Assembly (NCBI GenBank): GCA_002373505.1
Contig: DFKE01000015.1
Location: forward strand, 78,789 to 142,788
Source of the DNA: Bacteroidales bacterium UBA3653
GTDB lineage: Bacteria; Bacteroidota; Bacteroidia; Bacteroidales; Paludibacteraceae
Direction of reading: 5' to 3'
DNA: 64,000 nt
Shown one piece after another: positions 40,622 through 49,876 of this stretch. Made by a program: the position numbers and the translations under genes. How positions within the stretch are numbered: position 1 is the first letter of the stretch; each line of letters begins with the position of its first letter. The notes under the pieces are model-generated. The model had not been told where the DNA came from and did not search any database. It saw only the letters and a program-made list of their open reading frames with translations.

Positions 40622-42253
40622 ATGAAGAAAGAATTTTTATTCATAGCTCTGGCAGCGCTTGCGCTGGCAGGTTGTCAGTCGGAAGGGAACAATAAGCCGG
40701 AGACCGACATGCCGGAGTGGTATTACACCGGAGGCAAGTTGGGTACTACTACGACGACTTCTTCCATGGCGTTCCGCCAGCCTACGCCGGCTACAGACGA
40801 CGCCGGACTGGGTACGATGTTCGCACAGGGCGATAATATCGCAGAGAAAGACTTTGTAACCAACGCAAGCGGTCGCCAGCACGGTCTGGGTCCGGTCTAT
40901 GTACGTGCGTCCTGCCAGCACTGCCACCCCAATTATTCGCACGGTACATCTGTTCCTACAGGTACCTATAACGCCAAGGATCAAGGCAACGGAACCCTTC
41001 TGGTGGTCATCAATCCAGCTACCCAGGCGTATGTGCCTTGGTTAGCCGGTATGCCGCAACTGTTCGGTGCCAGACCGTTCAAGGCTCCGCTCGATCCGGA
41101 CCAGATTACGGTCCAATGGCTTACCGCCAACGATGAGCATGGCAATACGTTCCCGGACGGAGAGACCTACGAACTGCGCTACCCGGAGGTGACGATGCCG
41201 AACACGGCGGTATATGTGTATAACCAAGGTTACCGCGACCCGGACGGACTGTTGGAGAGCCAGGGATACAAGGTACTGCTGGAGAACACCATCGGTGTCT
41301 ATGGAACCGGTCTGCTGGACGCTATTCCCGACCAGGACATCATTGACCAGTACGCCAAAGAGGCTGCTGACGGCAAACTGAAGAACGGGCTCAACCCTGC
41401 TTTCTGGGATGGTGGCTTCCAGACCAGCGGTTATTACAAGGACCCGCAATGGGGACCGAAGCGCTTCACCTATGCCCTTACGCGCGGACCTCTCATGGAT
41501 GCGGCAGGCGCTAACGCTATATGGAATATCACCAATGTGACCCGTTCCGACCGTCAATACCACTACCTCGACCTGAACGGTACTATTTATGCCGAGTATG
41601 CGTCCAAAGACAAAGAGGTGCAGGATGGTTTCGCGGAATATATCGCCCAAATCGACCCGAAAAACGAGCACCCGGAGTGGCACACGGCGGACATGGAAGC
41701 CAATATCAAAGAGTTCCTGACCTCCAAGACTCTGCCGGCTGAGATGAGCGACGACGAGTTCACACAAGTGATGGTTTGGCACCGCGGTCTGGCTGTTCCG
41801 GCAGCACGTAACGTGACGGACAAACAAGTGCTTCGCGGTAAAGAACTGTTCTCGCAGATCGGTTGTGATTACTGCCATCGTCCGTCCTGGACCACCGGTC
41901 CGGACGAGGTTCGTGACCCGAATAACTTCCCCGTCACGGCGCAAATGCCGCGTTACCCGAACCAGAAGATATGGCCGTACACCGACATGGTGCAGCATAA
42001 ACTGCATATGGAGAATGATATCCGTACCGGCTGGTGCCGTACCACTCCGTTATGGGGACGCGGTCTGCACCGCCAAGCCACGGGAGATATCTACGAGGCA
42101 CGTATGCACGACACACGGGCACGGAATGTCATCGAGGCTATCATGTGGCATGGATATAGCAAGGAATCCGATGCGTATTATCCTACACAGCAGTTCTATA
42201 ATTTACCGAAAGAGGACCGCGATGCTATCGTAGCCTTTATTGATGCTATCTGA
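40622..42253 (+). CDS. Dihaem oxidoreductase (DUF1111/DHOR)
   Basis: 543 residues. Lipoprotein signal (LALAGC, Cys about 19). Two CxxCH haem-c sites are seen, CQHCH (about 99-103) and CDYCH (about 418-422). The family blocks SGRQHGLGPVYVRASC, then RFTYALTRGPLMDAAG, then MWHGYSKESDAYYP identify DUF1111 'thiol oxidoreductase' or dihaem peroxidase-like proteins. It is periplasmic or outer-membrane bound, transferring electrons via c-type haems, probably to peroxide or to metal redox linked to imelysin. It overlaps or abuts the CcsA gene, which would mature its haems. Confidence 0.9.
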   Translation: MKKEFLFIALAALALAGCQSEGNNKPETDMPEWYYTGGKLGTTTTTSSMAFRQPTPATDDAGLGTMFAQGDNIAEKDFVTNASGRQHGLGPVYVRASCQHCHPNYSHGTSVPTGTYNAKDQGNGTLLVVINPATQAYVPWLAGMPQLFGARPFKAPLDPDQITVQWLTANDEHGNTFPDGETYELRYPEVTMPNTAVYVYNQGYRDPDGLLESQGYKVLLENTIGVYGTGLLDAIPDQDIIDQYAKEAADGKLKNGLNPAFWDGGFQTSGYYKDPQWGPKRFTYALTRGPLMDAAGANAIWNITNVTRSDRQYHYLDLNGTIYAEYASKDKEVQDGFAEYIAQIDPKNEHPEWHTADMEANIKEFLTSKTLPAEMSDDEFTQVMVWHRGLAVPAARNVTDKQVLRGKELFSQIGCDYCHRPSWTTGPDEVRDPNNFPVTAQMPRYPNQKIWPYTDMVQHKLHMENDIRTGWCRTTPLWGRGLHRQATGDIYEARMHDTRARNVIEAIMWHGYSKESDAYYPTQQFYNLPKEDRDAIVAFIDAI

Positions 42254-42254
42254 T

Positions 42255-43394
42255 ATGGATTTATTACGTCCTTTCCGCGTTCGGAGGAACGTGTTTTCAG
42301 GTCTGTTGCACATTGCCCTGATGACAATTGTCATCGGGGCGTGTGTGACGCATTTCTGGGGCGTGCAGGGAGAGATCCATCTGCGCGCCGACAAAGCGGA
42401 GACGCTCACTATTAACCCATCTGCCCTCACCGAAAGCAAATCCCTCTCCCTCTTCCTTTGGGATTTTCAGATAGTCTTTGCAGAAGACGGGCAGACCCCC
42501 GTGGATTATATCACGGAATTGAGAATACTGGATAGAAGCCGGTACGTCATGGCGAAAGCGAAAGGGGAGAATATGCCGGTGGACGAAGGAACTATCCGTA
42601 TGAACAAACCGCTCAAATACAACGGTTGGCGGTTCTGCCAGTCCGATTATGACAGCGACAGGATGGGAGTGGTTCTCGCCTATAACTATGACCCTTGGGG
42701 AATCGGAATAACCTATACTGGCTATGCCTTGCTGCTCCTTGCTATGATCGGTTTCTTCTTCCAGAAGAACACCTATTTCCGCGTGCTATGGAAGGAGCTG
42801 ACCTCATCCTCCCGTTTCTTGGGGAAGGCCGGGGTATGCGCTTTTGCCGCGCTTATCGTTGTTCTGGCGCTGGTGATGACCAAAGTGGTAACCCCCAAGC
42901 CGCCGTTGCAACCGGTACTGCAAACGCCGCTATTAGGTATCCATGTGTCTGTGATCATGCTGGCATACACGCTTTTTGCAATCATTATGATCAACGGCAT
43001 CATAGGTATCTGTATGAGCGTGGCAGAGAGCAAAGCAACCGGAGCCAGAAAGGACAGGCTGCAAATCTCCGGTCAAAGATTACAGAACTTATCCCAGTTG
43101 TTTCTGTATCCCGCGCTTTTCTGCCTTACCACCGGTATCTTTATCGGTGCGGTATGGGCGAACCTGTCGTGGGGACGCTACTGGGGATGGGATCCCAAAG
43201 AGACCTGGGCACTCATTACAATGCTTGTTTATGCATGCCAGCTCCACTGGCCGCTGATAATTCCCAAACTGCATATTGCAAAACACAAATCACAAATAGT
43301 CTATCACATCATTTCCGTGATAAACTTCTTCTTTGTGTTATTCACCTATTTCGGTGTCTCTTACCTTCTCGGAGGATTACATTCCTACGCGTAG
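42255..43394 (+). CDS. System II cytochrome c biogenesis protein (ResB-CcsA fusion-like)
   Basis: 379 residues from ATG 42255, 1 nt after the dihaem gene; ATG 42243 would overlap it. The N-terminal ResB-like part has two helices around a periplasmic region (about 15-150). The C-terminal CcsA-like part has a haem-handling WGRYWGWDPKETWALI loop (about 308-323) and conserved His in TPLLGIHVSVIMLAY and AKHKSQIVYH. It exports haem and ligates it to CxxCH cysteines outside the inner membrane. As last gene of the operon it supplies a dedicated maturase for the dihaem protein. Its 3' end overlaps the convergent PAQR gene by 18 nt. Confidence 0.88.
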   Translation: MDLLRPFRVRRNVFSGLLHIALMTIVIGACVTHFWGVQGEIHLRADKAETLTINPSALTESKSLSLFLWDFQIVFAEDGQTPVDYITELRILDRSRYVMAKAKGENMPVDEGTIRMNKPLKYNGWRFCQSDYDSDRMGVVLAYNYDPWGIGITYTGYALLLLAMIGFFFQKNTYFRVLWKELTSSSRFLGKAGVCAFAALIVVLALVMTKVVTPKPPLQPVLQTPLLGIHVSVIMLAYTLFAIIMINGIIGICMSVAESKATGARKDRLQISGQRLQNLSQLFLYPALFCLTTGIFIGAVWANLSWGRYWGWDPKETWALITMLVYACQLHWPLIIPKLHIAKHKSQIVYHIISVINFFFVLFTYFGVSYLLGGLHSYA

Positions 43395-44045
43395 AATAAG
43401 CCACGTAGCTATACTGTGGGAAAACGAACCGAGCACGATGAACACATGCCATATGGCATGATAGTAGTCGTGCTCTTCGTCTTTTTTGAAGAAATACGAA
43501 CCGATGGTATAAAATACTCCTTCCGCAATGATCCAGAAAAACGCAGCGTGCGTCATGCCTTGCCACATAGGGTAGATGATCAGCAGCGCTACCCATCCCA
43601 TCGCCAGATACAACGCCAGCGAAAGGCGCGGATGCTTGCCCAGCGCGATGAATTTACCGATCGTGCCGGCAATAACGCAAACCCAAAGGAAGATAAACAG
43701 ACTCCATCCCATCCATCCGCCTACCACGGAGATACAAATCAGCGAGTATGAACCGGCTATCATGGCATAGATAGCAATGTGATCCAGGATCCTCAGCCGC
43801 GCTTTGCATACCGGCTCTGTTACGGCGTGGTATAGAGTGGACGAACCGTACATCAACAGCATACCGGCAATAAAAAGAACAGTGCCGAGGACCTGAAAAC
43901 GCGGAGACAGGTGCTGCGAACACGAAGCCAGCGATATCATCGGAGCTGATATTGCTATCGTGGCTATAAACGGTATTATATGGGTGAGGGTGTTCGCTTT
44001 TTCTTCGCCCGGCAACCGCTTCCAATAATCTTGAAATCCGTTCAT
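43377..44045 (-). CDS. PAQR/hemolysin III family membrane protein
   Basis: 222 residues, seven membrane helices. PAQR motifs: an N-terminal EEKANTLTHIIPF (about 14-26), SSTLYHAV (about 68-75) and the C-terminal HDYYHAIWHVFIVLGSFSH (about 193-211), with the His residues that bind zinc in ceramidase-like PAQR proteins. It is an inner-membrane protein, perhaps a lipid hydrolase; hemolysin III is a historical name. Convergent with, and overlapping by 18 nt, the CcsA gene. Own promoter at 44073-44103. Confidence 0.9.
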   Translation of the reverse strand: MNGFQDYWKRLPGEEKANTLTHIIPFIATIAISAPMISLASCSQHLSPRFQVLGTVLFIAGMLLMYGSSTLYHAVTEPVCKARLRILDHIAIYAMIAGSYSLICISVVGGWMGWSLFIFLWVCVIAGTIGKFIALGKHPRLSLALYLAMGWVALLIIYPMWQGMTHAAFFWIIAEGVFYTIGSYFFKKDEEHDYYHAIWHVFIVLGSFSHSIATWLILRVGM

Positions 44046-44072
44046 TTTATTCCCAGTTTCAAATTCCGCTTA

Positions 44073-44103
44073 CAAAATTACAACAAAAATATGACATACG
44101 CAA
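44073..44103 (-). promoter_or_regulatory. Extended promoter of the PAQR gene
   Basis: TTGCGTATGTCAT (-33 region) and TAATTTTG (-7, 44073-44080) on the minus strand. Confidence 0.8.
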
Positions 44104-44336
44104 CTTTTGTGTCATTTTTTTAGACACGGAGTTGCGAATCAATGCCACACGATACCGACTGAAAATTGTGTAAAAATGGCAAATGAAACAGCAAAAACGG
44201 CGGATTTTTCTACTTTTTGCAGTCTTCGTAACTGACAGAAATATAAATAGTTATAGCGTTTTTATAATAACAAAGTCTAGGACTGGTCTTTTGCAGTCTG
44301 CTGACAGTGTGTGTTTGCACTTGTTTTGTACTCCTT

Positions 44337-44470
44337 TCCGAGTGAAAGTACGAGTGAAAGTACGAGTGAGAAGTACGAAGGACGGATGTACGATGTACGA
44401 AGGAAGTACGAAGGACGGATGTACGATGTACGAAGGATTACGAAGGAAGTACGAAGGACGAAGGGAGGGA
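44337..44470. repeat. GTACGAAGGA minisatellite
   Basis: Words (A)GTACGAAGG, ACGGATGTACGATGTACG and AAGTACGAAGG are repeated over about 130 nt, including two copies of GTACGAAGGACGGATGTACG about 36 nt apart. Confidence 0.85.
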
Positions 44471-44516
44471 AATTGGGGCTGTTGGGACGAGAAATTTAAT
44501 AAAAAATATTAAATTC

Positions 44517-44547
44517 TTGCGTATGTGAAAAAATTGTTGTAAATTTG
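44517..44547 (+). promoter_or_regulatory. Extended promoter of the HPF gene
   Basis: TTGCGTATGTGA (-33 region) and TAAATTTG (-7, 44540-44547), giving a leader of about 65 nt. Confidence 0.8.
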
Positions 44548-44617
44548 CACCCGATTTTAAATGCCTATGCAGAGAATCTAAAGAAACAATTGTTTAACCT
44601 TTAAAATAAAAAGTATT

Positions 44618-44893
44618 ATGAACGTAACAATCAATGCCGTAAATTTCGAGATGGCAGAGAAACTCGAACAGTTTATCGAGAAGAAAATGAATCGTTTTGA
44701 GCGTCACCTGAATGCAGATGACAAAGTGGAGATCCGCATGAACGTAATCAAACCTCAGACCAACGCCAACAAAGAGGTTAAAATCCGCATTGCAGGTCTG
44801 TTCGCCGAGAAGACCGCTGACAGTTTTGAGGAGGGAATTGACGCTTGCCTTGCCGCGCTGGAAGGACAGTTGGAGAAAAGAAAGAACAGTTGA
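44618..44893 (+). CDS. hpf: Ribosome hibernation factor, HPF/RaiA family (short form)
   Basis: 91 residues. The fold-typical sequence NAVNFEMAEKLEQFIEKKMNRFERH (helix 1), then VEIRMNVIKP strands, then GLFAEKTADSFEEGIDACL (helix 2) matches short HPF/RaiA proteins, which bind the 30S decoding site and favour inactive 70S or 100S ribosomes in stationary phase. It has no long C-terminal dimerisation domain. Strong extended promoter upstream; separated from the next gene by an AATTGAGAATTGAG tract. Confidence 0.9.
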   Translation: MNVTINAVNFEMAEKLEQFIEKKMNRFERHLNADDKVEIRMNVIKPQTNANKEVKIRIAGLFAEKTADSFEEGIDACLAALEGQLEKRKNS

Positions 44894-44937
44894 TAATTGT
44901 TAATTGAGAATTGAGATTTGATAATTGAGAATTATTT
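44888..44937. repeat. AATTGTTAATTGAGAATTGAG tract
   Basis: Degenerate tandem of AATTGAGA, filling the gap between HPF and the lipoprotein. Complementary words occur at 4696-4730. Confidence 0.65.
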
Positions 44938-44938
44938 T

Positions 44939-45331
44939 ATGAGAAAAATTCAAGTACTATTGCTGGCATTGGCAGCCGTGACGATGAGTTCGTGCCTGTT
45001 CAAGACCGAGGCGACCGTTGATGTGTCGGTAAAGAACATGCTCGGTCTACCCGCAGGCGCCGGCGAACTGGTGTATAAGTTCAAAGGTTCGGATGTGAGT
45101 GTTAATTACCGTGAGAATGCGAACAGCAGCGCGGCAACGGATGGCAACGGCGTGGCACGCTTTGAACTCAAATCGCCGGAAGATTTCGTGCCGAGCGGAG
45201 TGGGGTATGAGGACAGACAGACTTTCGTTTTCTGCACCTACGACAAGAACGGAGACCTGAACGGTCAGACAGCCGTGACTATCAAACCCGGCGAGAAGAA
45301 AAGCGTGGAAATCCGACAGAGTTCGCTCTAA
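44939..45331 (+). CDS. Small lipoprotein, Ig-like fold suspected
   Basis: 130 residues from ATG 44939. Lipoprotein signal (TMSSC, Cys about 19). The mature part has strand-rich phrases (ATVDVSVKNMLGLPAGAG, then NGVARFELKSPEDF, then GQTAVTIKPGEKKSVEI) reminiscent of a carboxypeptidase-regulatory or Ig-like beta domain. Function unknown. It is 12 nt upstream of the first pectinesterase-like gene, so probably co-transcribed with it. Confidence 0.7.
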   Translation: MRKIQVLLLALAAVTMSSCLFKTEATVDVSVKNMLGLPAGAGELVYKFKGSDVSVNYRENANSSAATDGNGVARFELKSPEDFVPSGVGYEDRQTFVFCTYDKNGDLNGQTAVTIKPGEKKSVEIRQSSL

Positions 45332-45343
45332 TACCTGAAGTAT

Positions 45344-46906
45344 ATGAAACGGATTTTTTCCTTACTGACAGTGTTTCTGCTGTGGGCGAGTATGCCTGCA
45401 GCGGGTGCATTGTCGGTGGGAGAAGAGCATCCGGAGAGAGAGGAAGCACAGCAGACGGAAGGAGTACTGGCGGGGAGAAATAATCTTTTATGGGATTATA
45501 CAAACGGGGCTCCGCAGAACAATCCGGACAGGGGTTTGTCCTATTCGAGCGTAGTGAACGACCAAGAAGGCGTGAAGAACGGTCTGAAAGGAATCAAACT
45601 CAACAGTTCGGGTTGGTGCAGTTTTGAGAAAGCGCCCGTAGCGGGAGTGCTGAAACTGACGTTCGGTCCCCGCAGCGGAATGAATCCTGCCTCTTTGCAA
45701 ATATCCTTTTATACGGGCGGCGAGAGCCGATTGGTACAAGCCGTAGGCGAGACATGCAAAGTAATCGGACTGGAGACGCAGAGTATTCCTCTGACAGCCG
45801 ATCAGAACATCATTTACATCACCCGTCTGCTGAATGTAGAGACGGTACTCCAGAAGATCGAGTTCGTGGAAGGCGAGACGGCAGATCAGCATCCGTGCGA
45901 GGAGCCGGAGGAGATGTTACATCTCTATTCGGCGGACATGCGCACGGACGGTTTGTCCAAAGAAGCAGCCTATCTGATAGGGGAACTTCAAGAGGCGAAC
46001 AAGCGGGGCGACACCACGATCTATCTGCCCAACGGCGTATATGACTTAGGCGATATGGTGCTGACCTCTATTTCGGCAAACGGTATCTCCATCATCGGCG
46101 AGTCGATGGAAGGTGTGATTATCCGCAACAAACCGGATTATCGTCTGGAGTCCATAGACCGGTCCGCTACGCTACGTATATGCCGCGGGGTGGAAGGGAC
46201 ATTCCTTCAGAACCTGACGATAGAGAACGCGTTAGATTACTACAAGGACGATAACGGCAGAGCAGTAGCCTTATGGGACCAAGGGACGAAGACGATATGC
46301 AAGAACGTGCGGCTCATGAGCCACCAAGACACCTATTATGCGGATTGCGAAGGAGGACTGAAGTATTTTGAGCAATGCGAGATATACGGCACGGTGGATT
46401 TTATCTGCGGTAACGGAAATGTGTATTTCAAGGAATGCTTGCTTCATTGCCTTCCTCGCAGCAAGGACGGTTCTGGAACAGACGCTCTGACGGCATCTGG
46501 AGCAGGAAAAGAGGACAAGGGTTTTGTGTTCGAATCCTGTGTGGTACGAAGCGAATGTCCGGTAGTGAGCCTCGGACGGAGCTGGAAAAACACTCCAAAA
46601 TGCGTGTTCCTCCATACGACGCTGGATTTCTCGGCAGGCGAGTTCCGGCTGGAGGGCAAAGGCATTCAGCGATGGACGGTACAAGGCATGATGGCCCTGC
46701 CAGAACAGTTCGGCGAATACCGGACAACGGACCAAGAGGGCAGGGAACTCTCGCCCGAAACGAACGAAGTGACCTTCGTCCTGGACGGCAAGAGCCGAAC
46801 GATAAGCACCGTTCTCTCTGACGACGAAGCCCAACGCTACACCCCCGAGTACGTCCTGGGAGAATGGGCAAATGAAGCAACAAAACAAATCAACCAAATA
46901 CATTAA
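45344..46906 (+). CDS. Pectinesterase-like secreted protein 1
   Basis: 520 residues. A signal peptide (1-22), an N-terminal beta domain (about 45-180) and a C-terminal right-handed beta-helix of the pectin methylesterase family. The catalytic motifs are visible: GRAVALWDQGTKT (about 305), QDTYYADCEG with the first Asp (about 327), GTVDFICGNG with the second Asp (about 350), and LGRSWKN with the Arg (about 408), where the family usually has LGRPW. It would remove methyl esters from pectin in the periplasm or outside. It lacks the C-terminal tail of its paralogue downstream, with which it forms a tandem pair. Confidence 0.85.
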   Translation: MKRIFSLLTVFLLWASMPAAGALSVGEEHPEREEAQQTEGVLAGRNNLLWDYTNGAPQNNPDRGLSYSSVVNDQEGVKNGLKGIKLNSSGWCSFEKAPVAGVLKLTFGPRSGMNPASLQISFYTGGESRLVQAVGETCKVIGLETQSIPLTADQNIIYITRLLNVETVLQKIEFVEGETADQHPCEEPEEMLHLYSADMRTDGLSKEAAYLIGELQEANKRGDTTIYLPNGVYDLGDMVLTSISANGISIIGESMEGVIIRNKPDYRLESIDRSATLRICRGVEGTFLQNLTIENALDYYKDDNGRAVALWDQGTKTICKNVRLMSHQDTYYADCEGGLKYFEQCEIYGTVDFICGNGNVYFKECLLHCLPRSKDGSGTDALTASGAGKEDKGFVFESCVVRSECPVVSLGRSWKNTPKCVFLHTTLDFSAGEFRLEGKGIQRWTVQGMMALPEQFGEYRTTDQEGRELSPETNEVTFVLDGKSRTISTVLSDDEAQRYTPEYVLGEWANEATKQINQIH

Positions 46907-46919
46907 ATTTTTAACCATA

Positions 46920-49859
46920 ATGAAAAAGACAATTCTTTTTGCATTAGGCGCCTTATTGAGCCTCAATGCATGGTCGTATGACCAGGTGGCTGCCTCCATC
47001 AAATGGACAGACGGAACGGACAACGCCGTTGTGACCTCGGACGCAGCGGACGGAATCAAGACCAACCAACGCAAAGTAGGTACCGCGCTGACGGAGGGTA
47101 CGCGTAACAATTTCGCAGCGAACCCCGGTGAAGCGATGGCAACCTTCAATCCCGCAACCAACAAGCCCGGAACGGATGCAAGTGCTATGATTGAGTACAG
47201 CGTGAAGATGAAGAAAGGCGTTACCTTTACCCTCACGAGTGTGGAGTATGATGCTATCAAGCAAGGTACAGACGGCGCTTCGTATCACTGGTCCTATACT
47301 GTGGACGGTGTAGAGGCGACCCCGGTACAGGTGTCGCAAGATGACCTGTTGCGCGACAACAACACTACCGGTTCTCCGGCTTTACACCACACGCATGAGA
47401 TCACAGCGACTGCCGGTCAGACTGTTAGTCTGCGATTCTATGTGTCTGGTTTCAATGCCGGCAAGCTCTTTTGCCTGAGCGATGTACAGATCAACGGCAC
47501 GATCAACGGCGAAGAGGAAGTACGTACCTTCACGGATTTCAAGATTGATTTTCGTTCAGAGGAACCGACAGTCGTTTTGCCTGAAGGCGGTGTGCTGCCG
47601 AGTAATGTCAGTCTGTCAGATCTAAATTATCATGGAAACCAACACGGTATCCAAGGCGGTACGATTACGGTTAACGTAGATGGTCCGGTTAAATTTACAC
47701 TTGGCGGATGTTCTTGGGGAAATGGTATCGCCATTAGTAAAAATGGCGAGGCTCTGACGACTATTGATAACAAAGTAGGCTGCGACAATAGTGGAGTAGG
47801 TAGTGGGTACACCAAGTTCGTGACATGGACCTATAATGTAGAAGAAGCAGCTACGTTGAACTTCACGGTGAATGGTTATCTACCGTATTTCTTCGCGGAA
47901 GCATGCGACTTCGTGCCGCAGGTAGAGGTGCGTTATTTCGACACCGATGGTAAGACCCTTATCGGCGAGCCGCAGATCATCGACGGCGGTTCAGCGCTTG
48001 CGTACGCGTACGGCGCAGAGGACGTGACGGTAGCAGAAGGGAAAGCCTTCCGCGGGTGGTTTAACGCTGCGGCTCCTACGGCTACAAAAGTGACAGAAGG
48101 TACTCCGCTGACGGAGGATCTGAGTCTTTACGCAAAAGCTACGGAGTATGAGATTGCCGAAGTGGGTAAGATCTTCAACTATGATTTGACCAAGAATTAT
48201 TTCTATCAGGAGGATCACGAGTTATTCTCGGCTACCGGCGGTCAGTTCCATGACGCAACACACGGTTGGGACTTCAAGAACGGCAGCACGCTGAGTATCG
48301 AAGTGGCAGGCAACGCGCTGCTTTCCGTAGGTGTTTGCAAATATTCGAACACCGGCATTACAGAGGTTAAAGACGCTAATGACAGCATCATAGGCCAACT
48401 GGAGGTAGAGAAAGACGTTACCGCGGACGGTTCGGAGCAGACTATCCGTTACACCGGTGAAGCAACTGTGTTGACGTTCTATTTCACAACGACGACCTAT
48501 ATCCACTCCATCAAGGTCTATAACGTAGAGACCATCCCGACGAAGAATGAGTTAGGATATTTCGAAGTGGCAGCAGGCGATGCAGCCGGCTTCCTCTTGG
48601 CGCTGACTTCCGCTGAAGAGGGCGATAAGATCTTCCTGCCGAATGGTACGTATGATCTTGGCGATGCCGTACTGACTCCGATCAGCAAGAATAACATCTC
48701 TATCATCGGTCAGTCTATGGAAAACACAATCATCAAGAACGCTCCGGATTTCCATAACGAAGGTATCAGTACTACCGCCACGTTCCTTATCACGGCTACC
48801 AATACGTATTTCCAGGATTTGACGATTCAAAATGCTATGGATTATTTCGGTGCTATCAGAGCCGGTCTCGCAGGAGGACGTGCTGTGTGCTTGCAGGATA
48901 AGGGTACAAAAACGATCTGCAAGAATGTCAAACTGCTGAGTAATCAGGATACGTATTATAGCAACAAGGTCGGTGCCGTCAAGTATTTCGAGGATTGCGA
49001 AATCCACGGAACGGTGGATTTTATCTGCGGTGACGGTAGCGTTTATTTCTATGGCACGGAGTTGGTTTGCGAGCAACGTCACCCGGATGGCGGCGGCGCA
49101 GATGCAGTTACTGCCAGCAATGCGGACGCAAGTGACAAGGGTTATGTCTTCGAGCATTGTACCATTAAGTATGCAGAGGGCATTGAGGGTACGAAGCCTA
49201 TTGCAAGTCTCGGCCGTAGTTGGAACAACGCTCCGAAGACTGTCTTCCTCAATACCTTCCTGGATGACAGCAACGGCGAGTTGGTCATGTCCAAAGACGC
49301 TGACAAGCAGAAAGACAAAGTGGCTCGTTGGACTCTTGGCGCCATGAACGCGCTGCCGGAGTTCTTCGGCGAGTACAACTCGGTGGATAAAGACGGCAAT
49401 GTTGTTTCTCCGGCTTCCAACAACGTGACTTTCGTGCTCAATAGCGAGGAGAAGCAGATGGAGACCATCCTCACGGCAGAGCAGGCAGCTGCCTACACGA
49501 TGGAATACACCCTCGGCGCGTGGGCGGAGACCGCGAAGAATGATGCAGAGCAGGCTGTTTGCGATATGGAGAATATCGAGGATGGCGCCATCTATCTGGT
49601 TGAGGCTCTGAATGGCAATGCCGAACTGATGACGGGTGCACAACTGAAAGAAGAAGTATTCCCGGAGGATGCAGACATAACTGTTCGCAAAGCGAATGCC
49701 CGCGGTGGCTTCGGTTACAAAGCCGGAGAAGAGCCGAAGGATCAGGCTATCGACAACACCGATGCCTGCGACTGCAAGATAGAGAAAGTCGTTCGCAACG
49801 GACAAGTGATCATCATCCGTGACGGACGTGAATTCAATGTACTGGGTGCAGAATTATAA
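46920..49859 (+). CDS. Pectinesterase-like multidomain protein 2 with InlB-type repeat
   Basis: 979 residues from ATG 46920; the frame extends back into the previous gene. A signal peptide (1-19) and two beta domains (about 25-190 and 205-330) are followed by a Listeria-Bacteroides repeat (about 335-410; VRYFDTDGKTLIGEPQIIDG) and another beta domain. The pectinesterase beta-helix is at about 550-850: GRAVCLQDKGTKT, QDTYYSNK, GTVDFICGDG, LGRSWNN. The end IEKVVRNGQVIIIRDGREFN is the same kind of short C-terminal tail as the surface protein at the window start. Probably exported and surface-attached for pectin degradation, working with the shorter paralogue. Confidence 0.85.
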   Translation: MKKTILFALGALLSLNAWSYDQVAASIKWTDGTDNAVVTSDAADGIKTNQRKVGTALTEGTRNNFAANPGEAMATFNPATNKPGTDASAMIEYSVKMKKGVTFTLTSVEYDAIKQGTDGASYHWSYTVDGVEATPVQVSQDDLLRDNNTTGSPALHHTHEITATAGQTVSLRFYVSGFNAGKLFCLSDVQINGTINGEEEVRTFTDFKIDFRSEEPTVVLPEGGVLPSNVSLSDLNYHGNQHGIQGGTITVNVDGPVKFTLGGCSWGNGIAISKNGEALTTIDNKVGCDNSGVGSGYTKFVTWTYNVEEAATLNFTVNGYLPYFFAEACDFVPQVEVRYFDTDGKTLIGEPQIIDGGSALAYAYGAEDVTVAEGKAFRGWFNAAAPTATKVTEGTPLTEDLSLYAKATEYEIAEVGKIFNYDLTKNYFYQEDHELFSATGGQFHDATHGWDFKNGSTLSIEVAGNALLSVGVCKYSNTGITEVKDANDSIIGQLEVEKDVTADGSEQTIRYTGEATVLTFYFTTTTYIHSIKVYNVETIPTKNELGYFEVAAGDAAGFLLALTSAEEGDKIFLPNGTYDLGDAVLTPISKNNISIIGQSMENTIIKNAPDFHNEGISTTATFLITATNTYFQDLTIQNAMDYFGAIRAGLAGGRAVCLQDKGTKTICKNVKLLSNQDTYYSNKVGAVKYFEDCEIHGTVDFICGDGSVYFYGTELVCEQRHPDGGGADAVTASNADASDKGYVFEHCTIKYAEGIEGTKPIASLGRSWNNAPKTVFLNTFLDDSNGELVMSKDADKQKDKVARWTLGAMNALPEFFGEYNSVDKDGNVVSPASNNVTFVLNSEEKQMETILTAEQAAAYTMEYTLGAWAETAKNDAEQAVCDMENIEDGAIYLVEALNGNAELMTGAQLKEEVFPEDADITVRKANARGGFGYKAGEEPKDQAIDNTDACDCKIEKVVRNGQVIIIRDGREFNVLGAEL

Positions 49860-49876
49860 GGGTTGAATTATAAATA

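Larger units (their letters stand above)
44046..44617. other. Gap: two promoters and a GTACGAAGG minisatellite
   Basis: 572 nt without a credible gene. Frames of 109 and 62 codons here are mostly translations of the tandem repeat. It contains the PAQR promoter, the minisatellite (44337-44470) and the HPF promoter. Confidence 0.7.

Noticed and set aside
43342..43596. 84-codon minus frame at the CcsA-PAQR overlap
   Set aside because: Out-of-frame shadow of both real membrane-protein genes.
44183..44512. 109-codon + frame with MYEGSTKDGC repeats
   Set aside because: Most of it is a translation of the GTACGAAGG minisatellite in an intergenic gap.
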